Shown here piece by piece: positions 31,592 through 39,849 of a DNA stretch of 64,000 nucleotides (its first letter is position 1; each line of letters opens with the position of its first letter). The stretch comes from Desulfarculaceae bacterium (GTDB taxonomy: Bacteria; Desulfobacterota; Desulfarculia; Desulfarculales; Desulfarculaceae). Location: NCBI GenBank assembly GCA_020444545.1, contig JAHLKT010000003.1, positions 496,001 to 560,000 of the forward strand. The letters are read 5' to 3'. The notes under the pieces were generated by a model. The model saw only the letters and a list, made by a program, of their open reading frames with translations, did no database searches and was not told the DNA's origin. Both the position numbers and the translations under genes were made by a program.

Positions 31592-33447
31592 CACGCCTCC
31601 TGTGCCTTGGCGGCCAGCTCGGCCACCGCTTGGGCCAGCTCGCGGGTCTGGTTGCTGGCCAGGGGCAAAAAGCCCACCGCTTCGGGGTCCAGCCCCAGGG
31701 TGCCCAGCAACTCCTTGAGCGATTCCAGCTTGGCCGCGGCCTTGAGGTTGCCGCTGATGGAGCGGCAGTTGCCCGGATGGCAGCCCGCCGTAAGCACCCC
31801 CTTGGCCCCCAGCTCCAAGGCGCGGGTGAGAAGCACCTGGCTGGTGCGCCCGGCGCAGACCAGAGGGAAGATCACCAGCCCGGCGGGCCACTGATGGCCC
31901 GAGGCCGAGAGCGCCGCGGCGGCGGGCATGCCCGACTGGCCGCAGGCGAAGAGCACCATCTTGGGCGCCGGGGCCACGGCCAGGGCCGCCTCCAGGGCGG
32001 CGAGCATCTCGGGCTGGCCCCAGCCCGGCGGGGCGATGGCCTCGGCCGGGCACTCGGCCGCGCACACCCCGCAGGCCACGCAGCCGGCCGGGGAGCAGGC
32101 GATGCCGAAGCCCACGTAGTGGGGCACCCCATGGGGGCAGGCCCGCACGCAGGTGAGGCAGCGGGCGCAGAGCTGGTCGCGCACCGCGGGCATGGGCACC
32201 ACCTTGCCGGTGAGGCGATGGTGCAGGTCCGTGGCCGCGGCCGCCGCCTCGGCCCGGCGGGGCGCGCCGGGGGCGGTGCCGCGCAGGGCCCCCAGGATGT
32301 AGAGCCCGGAGCGGCTGGTCTTGCCCCCGGCCAGGCGGGGGTTCTCGGGCACCAACTCGTCCCAGGGCTTGAAGTTCAGCTCGTTGTCCAGCCAGGCGGG
32401 GGGCATGGCTTCGCTCTGCTCGGCCAATACCGCCACGGCGGGTTCCAGGGTGATCTCTTCGCCCAGGAGTGGGTCGGTCCAGGCCAGCTCGGAGCCGCCG
32501 CGCACCTCCAGGCCGCCGGGGGCCACGCGCACCGAGAGCACTCCGGCCTCACGGCAGTCGCGGAAAAGCTGCTCCGCGCCGGGCCAGGCCACCCGCGCCT
32601 CGCTGTAGAACAGGCTCACCTGCACCCGGGGCCGTTGGGCCAGGGCCAGGGCGGCCTCCAGGGCCACATTGAAGCTATAGGAAGGCACCGGGGAGGCGCT
32701 GCCCGCCAGCACCGCCACGTGCAGCCAGCCGTCCTCCGGCCCCTGCCACTGCTCGGGGTTGAGGTTGGAGGCGCTCACGCAGAGCTTGGGGTCCAAGCCC
32801 TCTACCTCGCAGCAGGAGGCCAGCTTGCCCGGCGGGGCCAGGAGCACCGCGCCGAAGCTTTGGTCAGTCTCGCCCTCGGGGCCCAGCAGCCGGGCGGTCA
32901 TGGCCCCGGCCGATCCGCTCAGGTCTTTCAGGCGGCAGCCGGTGAGCGGCTCCACCTGGGCCGGAAGCTGCGCGGCCAAGAGGCTGACCGCGCGGGAGTC
33001 GTCGTCCGCGCCCGGGGTGGCCGGGTCGTCGAAAGGCGTGGCCAGGGTGACCGGATGGCCCAGGGCGGCAGCTTCATAGGCCGCGCACAGGGCCGAAAGT
33101 CCCGCCCCGGCCACCAGCACCTTCTGGGCCGGTTGGGGGGCGTAGACCGGGGGCATGGTGCCTTTGGCCGCCCGCCCGGCCGCGCGGGCCACGGCGGTGG
33201 CCGCCCGGGCCAGGCGATGGGCCTCGCCGCCCCCGCCCACCTCGGCGGCCAGATCCAGCCAGGCCACCGGCAGCCCCACCAGGCGCTCGCGCAAAGGGCG
33301 CGGGGCCCGCTCCTGGGGCATGGTGACCACGGCGGCCTCCACCGGGCCGCCCGCGTCCAGCTCCACCCCGGCGGCCAGGGCCACCTGCTTGGGGTCCAGG
33401 CCTTCCAGGCCCGGGGCCTCTTGCCAGATCAAACTGACTTTAGCCAC
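31591..33447 (-). CDS. QmoB-like HdrA-type flavoprotein with MvhD domain
   Basis: A 618-residue protein. After a short N-terminal part, a Rossmann FAD fold starts at VLVAGAGLSALCAAYEAAALG (about residue 110). Two ferredoxin motifs, CARCLTCVRACPHG and CVACGVCAAECP, lie around residues 425-470. The C-terminal domain (from LFACGQSGMPAAAA, with IFPLVCAGRTSQVLL and AGCHPGNCRSISGN) is of the MvhD type. HdrA-MvhD fusions are found as QmoB in sulfate reducers. A GTG start overlaps the end of the preceding gene by eight bases. It would move electrons between flavin, ferredoxin-like and Hdr partners. Confidence 0.85.
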   Translation of the reverse strand: MAKVSLIWQEAPGLEGLDPKQVALAAGVELDAGGPVEAAVVTMPQERAPRPLRERLVGLPVAWLDLAAEVGGGGEAHRLARAATAVARAAGRAAKGTMPPVYAPQPAQKVLVAGAGLSALCAAYEAAALGHPVTLATPFDDPATPGADDDSRAVSLLAAQLPAQVEPLTGCRLKDLSGSAGAMTARLLGPEGETDQSFGAVLLAPPGKLASCCEVEGLDPKLCVSASNLNPEQWQGPEDGWLHVAVLAGSASPVPSYSFNVALEAALALAQRPRVQVSLFYSEARVAWPGAEQLFRDCREAGVLSVRVAPGGLEVRGGSELAWTDPLLGEEITLEPAVAVLAEQSEAMPPAWLDNELNFKPWDELVPENPRLAGGKTSRSGLYILGALRGTAPGAPRRAEAAAAATDLHHRLTGKVVPMPAVRDQLCARCLTCVRACPHGVPHYVGFGIACSPAGCVACGVCAAECPAEAIAPPGWGQPEMLAALEAALAVAPAPKMVLFACGQSGMPAAAALSASGHQWPAGLVIFPLVCAGRTSQVLLTRALELGAKGVLTAGCHPGNCRSISGNLKAAAKLESLKELLGTLGLDPEAVGFLPLASNQTRELAQAVAELAAKAQEA

Positions 33448-34510
33448 GGGCGGCCTCCAGCATGGCGCCCACCCGGTTGGCGGCCTTGGAGGCGGCCAGG
33501 GAGGCATGGACGATGGATTCGTTCAAGGAGCGGGGCCCGGCGGCCGCGCCGGCCACGAACAGGCCCCTAAGGCTCTCTTCGGCCAGGAAGCCGTCCCGGC
33601 CCTCGGCCGCGCCGAAGAGCTCGTGCAGGCTGGCCGCGCCCTGGGGCGGGCCGATGCCCACCGAGAGCGCCACCAGATCGAAGCTTTCCTTGATGGGCGA
33701 GCCCTCGGGCCCGGCGTAAGTCACCAAGGGGCCGCCCTCACCCGCGCTCACCTCGCCGGGCATGGCCCGCACGAAGCGGATGTCCTCTCTGAGGGCGGGG
33801 AGCTCGTCTTCCCAGGCCCGGCCGTAGTCCTGCACATCCATATGGAAGAAGGTCACCTCGCTCTGGGGCAGGCGGGCTCGGATCACCCGGGCCATGCGCA
33901 GGGCATAGCCGCAGCACACCCGCGAGCACCAGGGACGCCCCCCGGCCGCGTCGCGGCTGCCCACGCACTGGATGAAGGCCACCTTGGCCGGGGCCAGGGC
34001 GTCCGGCCCGATGGCCCCCTGGGCCAGCATGGCCTCCAGCTCCAGGGCGCTGTACACCCCCTCCACCCGGCCATGGGCGAAGCGGCTCTTTTTGGCCGGG
34101 TCGAAGGGCTGGCCGCCCACGGCCAGGATCACCGCCCCGGCCACCAGGGAGCGGCGCTCGGTCAGCGGCGCGCCCGTCCCGGGCACGCTCTCGCCGCCCG
34201 GCTGGGGAGCCAGCTCCACGGCCCAACGGCCGTCGTCGTATTTTGCGGATGTTACCAGGGCGGCGGTGTGGAGGGTTATCTCCGGACGCGCGGCCGCCTC
34301 GGCCAAGAGGTCACCCAGGCGGCAGGCCCCGCAACGGGCGCAGGCCTCCACCGCCTTGCAGCAGAACTCGCCGGCCCGGCCACCGGGCCGCGCCTCGCGC
34401 TCCACCACCGTGCAGGCCAGACCACGCCGCGCCAGCTCCACCGCCGCGCCGAGTCCGGCCACTCCCCCTCCCACTATCAACACCGACGTGTCAATCTCGG
34501 CTGGGTTCAA
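33440..34510 (-). CDS. HdrA-like flavoprotein (QmoA type)
   Basis: A 356-residue protein with FAD motif VLIVGGGVAGLGAAVELARRG near the N-terminus, a cysteine pattern CCKAVEACARCGACRLGDLL that may hold an Fe-S cluster, IQCVGSRD, and a late FVAGAAAGPRSLNESIVHA, all typical of HdrA/QmoA. It is shorter than full HdrA (about 650) and has no ferredoxin domain; the following gene supplies those parts. The start is not certain: TTG at 34510 with an AGGGG-type site is preferred, and the frame is open up to 34576. It heads the operon. Confidence 0.8.
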   Translation of the reverse strand: MNPAEIDTSVLIVGGGVAGLGAAVELARRGLACTVVEREARPGGRAGEFCCKAVEACARCGACRLGDLLAEAAARPEITLHTAALVTSAKYDDGRWAVELAPQPGGESVPGTGAPLTERRSLVAGAVILAVGGQPFDPAKKSRFAHGRVEGVYSALELEAMLAQGAIGPDALAPAKVAFIQCVGSRDAAGGRPWCSRVCCGYALRMARVIRARLPQSEVTFFHMDVQDYGRAWEDELPALREDIRFVRAMPGEVSAGEGGPLVTYAGPEGSPIKESFDLVALSVGIGPPQGAASLHELFGAAEGRDGFLAEESLRGLFVAGAAAGPRSLNESIVHASLAASKAANRVGAMLEAARG

Positions 34511-34624
34511 TCGTTGCCCCTGGGGTATGGTTGAAATAAGGGGCGGACCGGCCCTCCTCCTCAACCCCCGGCCCAAGACGGGTCAGGGGCCCTAACTCCC
34601 GGATTTAGCGCCCCGTTTTATCGC

Positions 34625-34653
34625 TTGACAAGCTTATTAGGCCTGCCTATGAT
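34625..34653 (+). promoter_or_regulatory. Strong sigma70 promoter for the dehydratase operon
   Basis: A perfect TTGACA (34625-34630), a 17-bp spacer and TATGAT (34648-34653) lie 117 bases upstream of the dehydratase gene. This is the clearest promoter in the window. Confidence 0.75.
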
Positions 34654-34658
34654 GCGAA

Positions 34659-34677
34659 TTAGCTAGATTGTAGCTAA
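34659..34677 (+). promoter_or_regulatory. Perfect palindromic operator candidate
   Basis: TTAGCTA-GATTG-TAGCTAA is a perfect 7-5-7 inverted repeat starting five bases after the -10 box, over the expected transcription start. A repressor bound here would block initiation. Confidence 0.6.
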
Positions 34678-34769
34678 CATGTAATCATTTTGTCCACCAT
34701 TTTCAGCCCCTGCCGCCATTTTGTGGCCTCGCGGGGGCGCCGGGCAACCTAGTCCCCGGAGGAGCTTTC

Positions 34770-36008
34770 ATGACACAAGGGCCACCGCCCATCGCAACCA
34801 CCAAGATGATGAAGAAGCTCATGGCCGATCACTTTCTGGGCCTGGACCGGGCCGCCCGCGAGGGCAGCCCCAAGGTTGCCTGGTGCACCAGCGTCGGCCC
34901 CGCCGAACTGCTGCACGCAATGGGCTTTGACGTCTACTTCCCCGAAAACCACGGAGCCATGCTCGGGGCCACCCGCATGTCCACGGAGACCATTCCCGCG
35001 GCCAACGCGGTGGGCTACAGTCCGGACATCTGCTCCTACCTCACCGCCGACGTGGGCGCCTTCCTGAAGGGCACCACCCCGCTGACCAGGGCCTACGGCA
35101 TCGAAAGCGTGCCCAAGCCCGACGTGCTGGTGTTCAACACCAACCAGTGCCGCGACGTGCAGGACTGGTTCGAGTGGTATGGCCGCCATTTCAAGGCGCC
35201 GGTCATCGGCGTGCGCACCCAGCGCGGCGTGGGCGAGGTGGAAGAGTCCATGGTGAGCGACATCGCCGCCCAGATCGAGGCGCTGGTGCCCACCCTGGAA
35301 GAGATCAGCGGCAACAAGTTCGACATCGACCGCCTGCGCGAGACCGTGGGCCTGTCCAAGCAGTGCACCGTGATGTGGCGCCAGGTGCTGGAGTACGGGG
35401 CCAAGACCCCGGCCCAGATGACCTTCTTCGACCACACCATTCACATGGCCCCGGCCGTGGTCCTGCGCGGCAAGCCCGAGGCGGTGGCCTACTACGAGGC
35501 CCTGTTGACCGAGCTCAAGGAGCGCGACCAAGCCGGCCTGAGCGCCGTGCCCGGCGAGAAGTACCGCCTCTACTGGGACGGCATGCCGGTATGGGGCCGT
35601 TTGCGCATGTTGGGCGATCTGATGACCGAGCTCAACACCGCCATCGTGGCCAGCACCTACTGCAACTCCTGGATCTTCGACGCCTTCGACGCGGCCGACC
35701 CCTTCCGCTCCATGGCCCGGGCCTATCTTGAGCTGTTCATCGTGCGCGACGAGGCCTTCAAGGAAAAGTACATCCAGCGCCACGTGGAGCTTTACGGCTG
35801 TCAGGGCATCGTGTTCCACGACGCCAAGACCTGCCCCAACAACTCCAACAACCGCTACGCCATGCCCCAGCGTTTCTCGGAAGTGCACGGTGTGCCCACC
35901 CTGGTGATCAACGGCGACTTGAACGACCTCCGCTGCTTCTCCGACGAACAGGCCAAGACCAACTTGGAGGCCTTCGTGGAGCAGATCGCGGAGGCGGCGG
36001 CCGCCTGA
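34770..36008 (+). CDS. 2-hydroxyacyl-CoA dehydratase/benzoyl-CoA reductase-family subunit
   Basis: A 412-residue member of the HgdB/BcrB/DCCP superfamily. These Fe-S proteins take very low-potential electrons from an ATP-driven activator. Candidate cluster cysteines are Cys39 (VAWCTSVGPAELLHAMG), Cys88 (SPDICSYL) and Cys127 (NTNQCRDV); the family domain fits through the C-terminus (CFSDEQAKTNLEAF). Dehydratases and benzoyl-CoA reductases use two related subunits, but only one is encoded here. A homodimer, like the double-cubane cluster proteins, or a partner elsewhere are both possible. The strict start has GGAGG eight bases before it. It overlaps the activator gene by one base. Confidence 0.85.
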   Translation: MTQGPPPIATTKMMKKLMADHFLGLDRAAREGSPKVAWCTSVGPAELLHAMGFDVYFPENHGAMLGATRMSTETIPAANAVGYSPDICSYLTADVGAFLKGTTPLTRAYGIESVPKPDVLVFNTNQCRDVQDWFEWYGRHFKAPVIGVRTQRGVGEVEESMVSDIAAQIEALVPTLEEISGNKFDIDRLRETVGLSKQCTVMWRQVLEYGAKTPAQMTFFDHTIHMAPAVVLRGKPEAVAYYEALLTELKERDQAGLSAVPGEKYRLYWDGMPVWGRLRMLGDLMTELNTAIVASTYCNSWIFDAFDAADPFRSMARAYLELFIVRDEAFKEKYIQRHVELYGCQGIVFHDAKTCPNNSNNRYAMPQRFSEVHGVPTLVINGDLNDLRCFSDEQAKTNLEAFVEQIAEAAAA

Positions 36009-36787
36009 TGGTCTTTGGCGGCTTGGACATAGGGGCCAGCGCCACCAAGGCGGTGCTGACCGACGACAAGGGAGAGCTGCTCGGTTTTTCCATCCGGCGC
36101 TCGGGAGTGGACTTCACGGCCAGCGCGGCCGCCGGGCTGGGCGACGCGCTCGGCAAGGCGGGCCTCAAGGCCGGCGATCTGAGCAAGGTGTTCGCCTGCG
36201 GTTATGGACGCTCCAACGCGACCATGGCCGCGGGCACCCGCACCGAGATCGCCTGTCACGCGGCCGGGGCCTTTCACCACTTCCCCCGGGCCATCACCGT
36301 GGTGGACATCGGCGGGCAGGACAACAAGGTAATCAAACTCAACGAACGGGGTCTTCGGACCTCGTTCAAGATGAACCGCAAGTGCGCCGCCGGCACTGGG
36401 GCCTTCTTGGAGGAGATGGCCCTGAGGCTGGACTTGCCCCTGGAGAGCTTCAATGGCTTGGCCGAGGGAGCCGAGGCCGAAGCCACCCTGGGGTCTTTTT
36501 GCACCGTATTCACCGCCACCGAGGTATTGGCCAAGATTCGGGAGGGAGTCGAGGTCGCGGCCCTGGTCAAGGGGCTGTTCCGCTCGGTGGTGAAAAGGGT
36601 GATGGAAATGGACACCCTGACCGGAGCGGTGGTGATGACCGGCGGAGTGGCGGCGCACAATCCCTACCTGGCCGAGATGCTGGGCGCGGAGCTGGGCTGC
36701 GAGGTATTGCTTCCCCCCCACCCCCAACTGATGGGGGCCTGGGGGGCGGCCATCCTGGCGGCCCGGGACGGGGAGGATACGCAATAG
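36008..36787 (+). CDS. BadF/BadG/BcrA/BcrD/HgdC-family ATPase activator
   Basis: A 259-residue ASKHA-fold ATPase that holds a [4Fe-4S] cluster between two subunits and injects electrons into the partner on ATP hydrolysis. The phosphate loop GLDIGASATKAVL, the second motif TVVDIGGQDNKVI, and the cluster cysteines Cys126 (KCAAGTGAF) and Cys165 (GSFCTVFTATEV) are all as expected, at typical length. The start overlaps the dehydratase stop (TGATG). A GC-rich hairpin without a T run follows near 36796-36820. Confidence 0.92.
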   Translation: MVFGGLDIGASATKAVLTDDKGELLGFSIRRSGVDFTASAAAGLGDALGKAGLKAGDLSKVFACGYGRSNATMAAGTRTEIACHAAGAFHHFPRAITVVDIGGQDNKVIKLNERGLRTSFKMNRKCAAGTGAFLEEMALRLDLPLESFNGLAEGAEAEATLGSFCTVFTATEVLAKIREGVEVAALVKGLFRSVVKRVMEMDTLTGAVVMTGGVAAHNPYLAEMLGAELGCEVLLPPHPQLMGAWGAAILAARDGEDTQ

Positions 36788-36848
36788 GGGTGGGCCCGGG
36801 CGAGAGGGGCCCGGGCCGCAAGGCAATCATAAAGGGAGAGAGGTGAGC

Positions 36849-38432
36849 ATGAACCGCTGGCTGACCGTGGCCGACATCTTGAGGGTCAACGCCGTAAAGT
36901 ATCCGGACAAGGAAGGGGCGGCAGACCTGTACCGCTCGCTGACCTTCAAAGAATGGAACGAGCGTTGCAACCGCCTGGCCAACGCCCTGGCCGGCCTGGG
37001 GCTGAAAAAGGGCGACCGGGTGGCCATGATCGCCTACAACTGCCTGGAGTGGCTGGAGCTCTACGGAGCCTGCGCCAAGGGCGGTTTTGTGGCCGTGCCC
37101 ATCATGTTCCGCCTCACCCCGGTGGAATACACCTACATCCTAAACAACGCCGAAGTGAGCGCCTTCATCGTGGAGAAGCCCTTCACCGATGACGTGGCCG
37201 AGGCCAAGCCCGACTTCGAAAGCGTGCCGGCGGGCAACTACATCTGCTTCGGCGAAGGCGAAACCCCCGAGGGCTTCGTGGGCCTGGAACAGATCATGGC
37301 CGAGGCCGGCCCCGAGGAGCCCGAGACCAAGGTGATCGACGAGGACGTCTGGATCATCATGTACACCTCCGGCACCACCGGCCGCCCCAAGGGCGTGGTG
37401 CGCACCCATGAGTCCTTCGCGGGCAAGTACTGGACCAACATCGCGGCCATGGGCTACGACCATGACGACCGCGGCCTCTTGGTCATGCCCATGTGCCATA
37501 TCAACAGTGTTTATTACAGCTTCGTGTTTACCTGCCTGGGGGCCACGGCCATCGTGTACAACTCGGTGAGCTTCGACCCCGAGCACATGATCAAGACCCT
37601 GTCCGAGTTCGGGGTGACCTTCACCTCCCTGGTGCCCACCCACTACATCATGATGCTGGCCCTGTCCGAGGAGGTCAAAAACAGCTACAACGTGGACTGC
37701 GTGAAGAAGCTCCTGATCTCTTCCGCTCCCGCCCGCCGCGACCTCAAGCTGGCCATCATGGACTACTTCAAGAACAGCCAGCTCTACGAGGCCTACGGCT
37801 CCACCGAGGCCGGCCTGGTGACTCTGCTGCTGCCCTCGGAGCAGTTCGACAAGCTGGGCTCCATCGGCCGCGAGATCCCAGGCACCGACCTGATCATGCT
37901 CCTGGACGAGGACAAGAACGAGGTGCCCGTGGGCGAGGTGGGCGAGCTCTACAGCCGGGGCCCCGCCCTGTTCAGCGAATACTGGAAGCTCCCCGAACAG
38001 ACCAAGGAAGCCTTTGTGGGCGACTACTTCAGCGCCGGGGACATGGCCTACAAAGACGACCAGGGCTACTACTATCTGGTCGACCGCAAGAAGAACATGA
38101 TCATCACCGGCGGCGAGAACGTCTACCCCAGCGAGGTGGAGGACTGCCTGGGCGGCCACAGCGCGGTCAAGGACGTGGCGGTCATCGGCGTGCCCGACGA
38201 GAAGTGGGGCGAGAGCGTCACCGCGGTGATCATCCTGCACCAGGGCTTCGAGCCCGGCGACGAGCTGGCCGCCGAGCTTCAGGCCTTCACCAAAGGCAAG
38301 ATCGCCGGCTTCAAGCGCCCCAAGAGCATCTACTTCGTGGCCGAGGAAGAGATGCCCCGCACCGGCACCGGCAAGATCCTGCACCGCGTGCTCAGGGAGC
38401 GCTACGGCCACTGGTCGGACAACAAGGCATAA
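36849..38432 (+). CDS. Acyl-CoA synthetase (AMP-forming), operon-linked
   Basis: A 527-residue ANL-family ligase. The P-loop MYTSGTTGRPKGVV, YGSTEAG, GDMAYKDDQGYYYLVDRKKNMI and the C-terminal lysine region MPRTGTGKILHR are complete. It would activate the carboxylic acid that the dehydratase/reductase and thiolase then process. The ATG at 36849 is preferred over GTG at 36843 because GGGAGAG is better spaced. It differs from the monocistronic ligase at 7608 and probably acts on a different acid. Substrate unknown. Confidence 0.92.
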   Translation: MNRWLTVADILRVNAVKYPDKEGAADLYRSLTFKEWNERCNRLANALAGLGLKKGDRVAMIAYNCLEWLELYGACAKGGFVAVPIMFRLTPVEYTYILNNAEVSAFIVEKPFTDDVAEAKPDFESVPAGNYICFGEGETPEGFVGLEQIMAEAGPEEPETKVIDEDVWIIMYTSGTTGRPKGVVRTHESFAGKYWTNIAAMGYDHDDRGLLVMPMCHINSVYYSFVFTCLGATAIVYNSVSFDPEHMIKTLSEFGVTFTSLVPTHYIMMLALSEEVKNSYNVDCVKKLLISSAPARRDLKLAIMDYFKNSQLYEAYGSTEAGLVTLLLPSEQFDKLGSIGREIPGTDLIMLLDEDKNEVPVGEVGELYSRGPALFSEYWKLPEQTKEAFVGDYFSAGDMAYKDDQGYYYLVDRKKNMIITGGENVYPSEVEDCLGGHSAVKDVAVIGVPDEKWGESVTAVIILHQGFEPGDELAAELQAFTKGKIAGFKRPKSIYFVAEEEMPRTGTGKILHRVLRERYGHWSDNKA

Positions 38433-38500
38433 CAGCCCGCCGCCCCACGGGCTTTGGATTGGAAAATCGCAACGACCTTATTTAAGACACGGAGCCAACG

Positions 38501-39694
38501 ATGTTCAAAAACGTATTCATCCCCTACAAAGGGTACTGGTCCTCGCCGTTCTCGCGCTGGCAGATGTCCTTCCAGAACGAGAACCCCATCAAGCTGGCCG
38601 CCTCCACCGCCAAGAAGTTCCTTGAGCTGAGGAAGATCGACCCGGCCGAGCTGGACGGCTGCACCTTCGGCATGACCATCGGCATGCCTTCCTGGTTCTA
38701 CGCCAACCCCTGGTTTTGCGCCCTGATGGGCAACGACCGCATCTCCGGCCCCACCGTGAGCCAGGCCTGCGCCACCAGCGCCACCGCCCTGTACACTGCC
38801 GCCGCCGGCGTGGAGTGCGGCGCCTACTCGGCCAACCTGGTGGCCACCACCGACCGCTGCTCCAACGGCCCCCACACCATCTGGCCCAATCCCAAGGGCC
38901 CGGGCGGCGAGGTGATCAGCGAGAACTGGATGATGGACAACTTCAACAAGGACCCCTACGGCGGCGAGGCCATGTTCATGACCGCCGAGCTGGTGGCCAA
39001 GGACAACGGCGGGGTGGCCAAGGAAGAGTCCGACGAGCTGGCCCTGAAGCGCTACCAGCAGTATGAGATGTCCATGGCCGACGACCGCGCCTTCCAGAAG
39101 GGCTACATGATCCCGGTGGACATAAAGATCTCCAAGAAGAAGACCGTAACCGTGGAGGCCGACGAGGGCATCATGCCCACCACCGCCGAGGGCCTGGCGG
39201 GCCTGAAGCCCATTCTGCCCGACGGCGCCCTGACCTTCGGCGCCCAGACCCACCCGGCCGACGGCAACGCGGGCCTCATCGTGACCACCGAGGAGAAGGC
39301 CAAGGAGCTTAGCGCGGACAAGAGCGTGACCATCCAGGTGCTCTCCTACGGCTATGGCCGGGCGGCCAAGGCGCGCATGGCCGCCGCCGTGACCCCCTCG
39401 GCCGAGATGGCCCTGAAGAACGCGGGCCTCACCGTGGCCGACCTGGCCGCCGTGAAGACCCACAACCCCTTCACCATTAACGACATCATCATGGGCCGCC
39501 TGATGAACATCCCCCCCGACATCTTCAACAACTACGGCTCGTCGCTGATTTTCGGCCACCCCCAGGGCCCCACCGGCGCGCGCTGCATCGTGGAGCTGAT
39601 CGAGGAGTTGGTGCTCAAGGGCGGCGGCTACGGCCTGTTCGCCGGTTGCGCCGCGGGCGACACCGCCGCGTCCATCGTGGTCAAGGTCTCCTAA
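38501..39694 (+). CDS. Thiolase-family protein
   Basis: A 397-residue protein of the thiolase superfamily. Cys90 in TVSQACATSATAL is the nucleophile position; FGHPQGPTGAR gives the catalytic histidine, and GLFAGCAAGDTA the second, proton-shuttling cysteine. It therefore has all three catalytic elements and may cleave or form a beta-ketoacyl-CoA. Sequence differs from ordinary acetyl-CoA acetyltransferases, and it may be a specialised or SCP-x-type thiolase. It is the last gene of the operon, 68 bases after the ligase gene, with a terminator after it. Confidence 0.87.
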   Translation: MFKNVFIPYKGYWSSPFSRWQMSFQNENPIKLAASTAKKFLELRKIDPAELDGCTFGMTIGMPSWFYANPWFCALMGNDRISGPTVSQACATSATALYTAAAGVECGAYSANLVATTDRCSNGPHTIWPNPKGPGGEVISENWMMDNFNKDPYGGEAMFMTAELVAKDNGGVAKEESDELALKRYQQYEMSMADDRAFQKGYMIPVDIKISKKKTVTVEADEGIMPTTAEGLAGLKPILPDGALTFGAQTHPADGNAGLIVTTEEKAKELSADKSVTIQVLSYGYGRAAKARMAAAVTPSAEMALKNAGLTVADLAAVKTHNPFTINDIIMGRLMNIPPDIFNNYGSSLIFGHPQGPTGARCIVELIEELVLKGGGYGLFAGCAAGDTAASIVVKVS

Positions 39695-39723
39695 GACCGC
39701 CACGAAACAGATAGGCTAATAAA

Positions 39724-39757
39724 GGCCCGCGCCGGTTGATCCCGGCGCGGGCCTTCT
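39724..39757 (+). terminator. Terminator after the thiolase gene
   Basis: A perfect 12-bp stem (39724-39735 with 39742-39753) is followed by TTCTTAG. Strong stem, short T tract. Confidence 0.8.
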
Positions 39758-39849
39758 TAGCTCAGGTGGCATAAAGCGGTAACCCTGCCCGCCCCTCCGT
39801 GGCGACATTCGCTGGTTGCCGTCTCTTCTTCTCCCTCCTTCTCTCCTTT

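Noticed and set aside
31630-33570. A 646-codon plus-strand open frame
   Set aside because: Antisense to the QmoB-like and HdrC genes, which have clear FAD and Fe-S motifs; no features of its own.
36796-36820. GC-rich hairpin after the activator gene as a terminator
   Set aside because: It has a good stem but no T run and lies inside an operon, 28 bases before the ligase start. More likely an RNA-stability element or chance.
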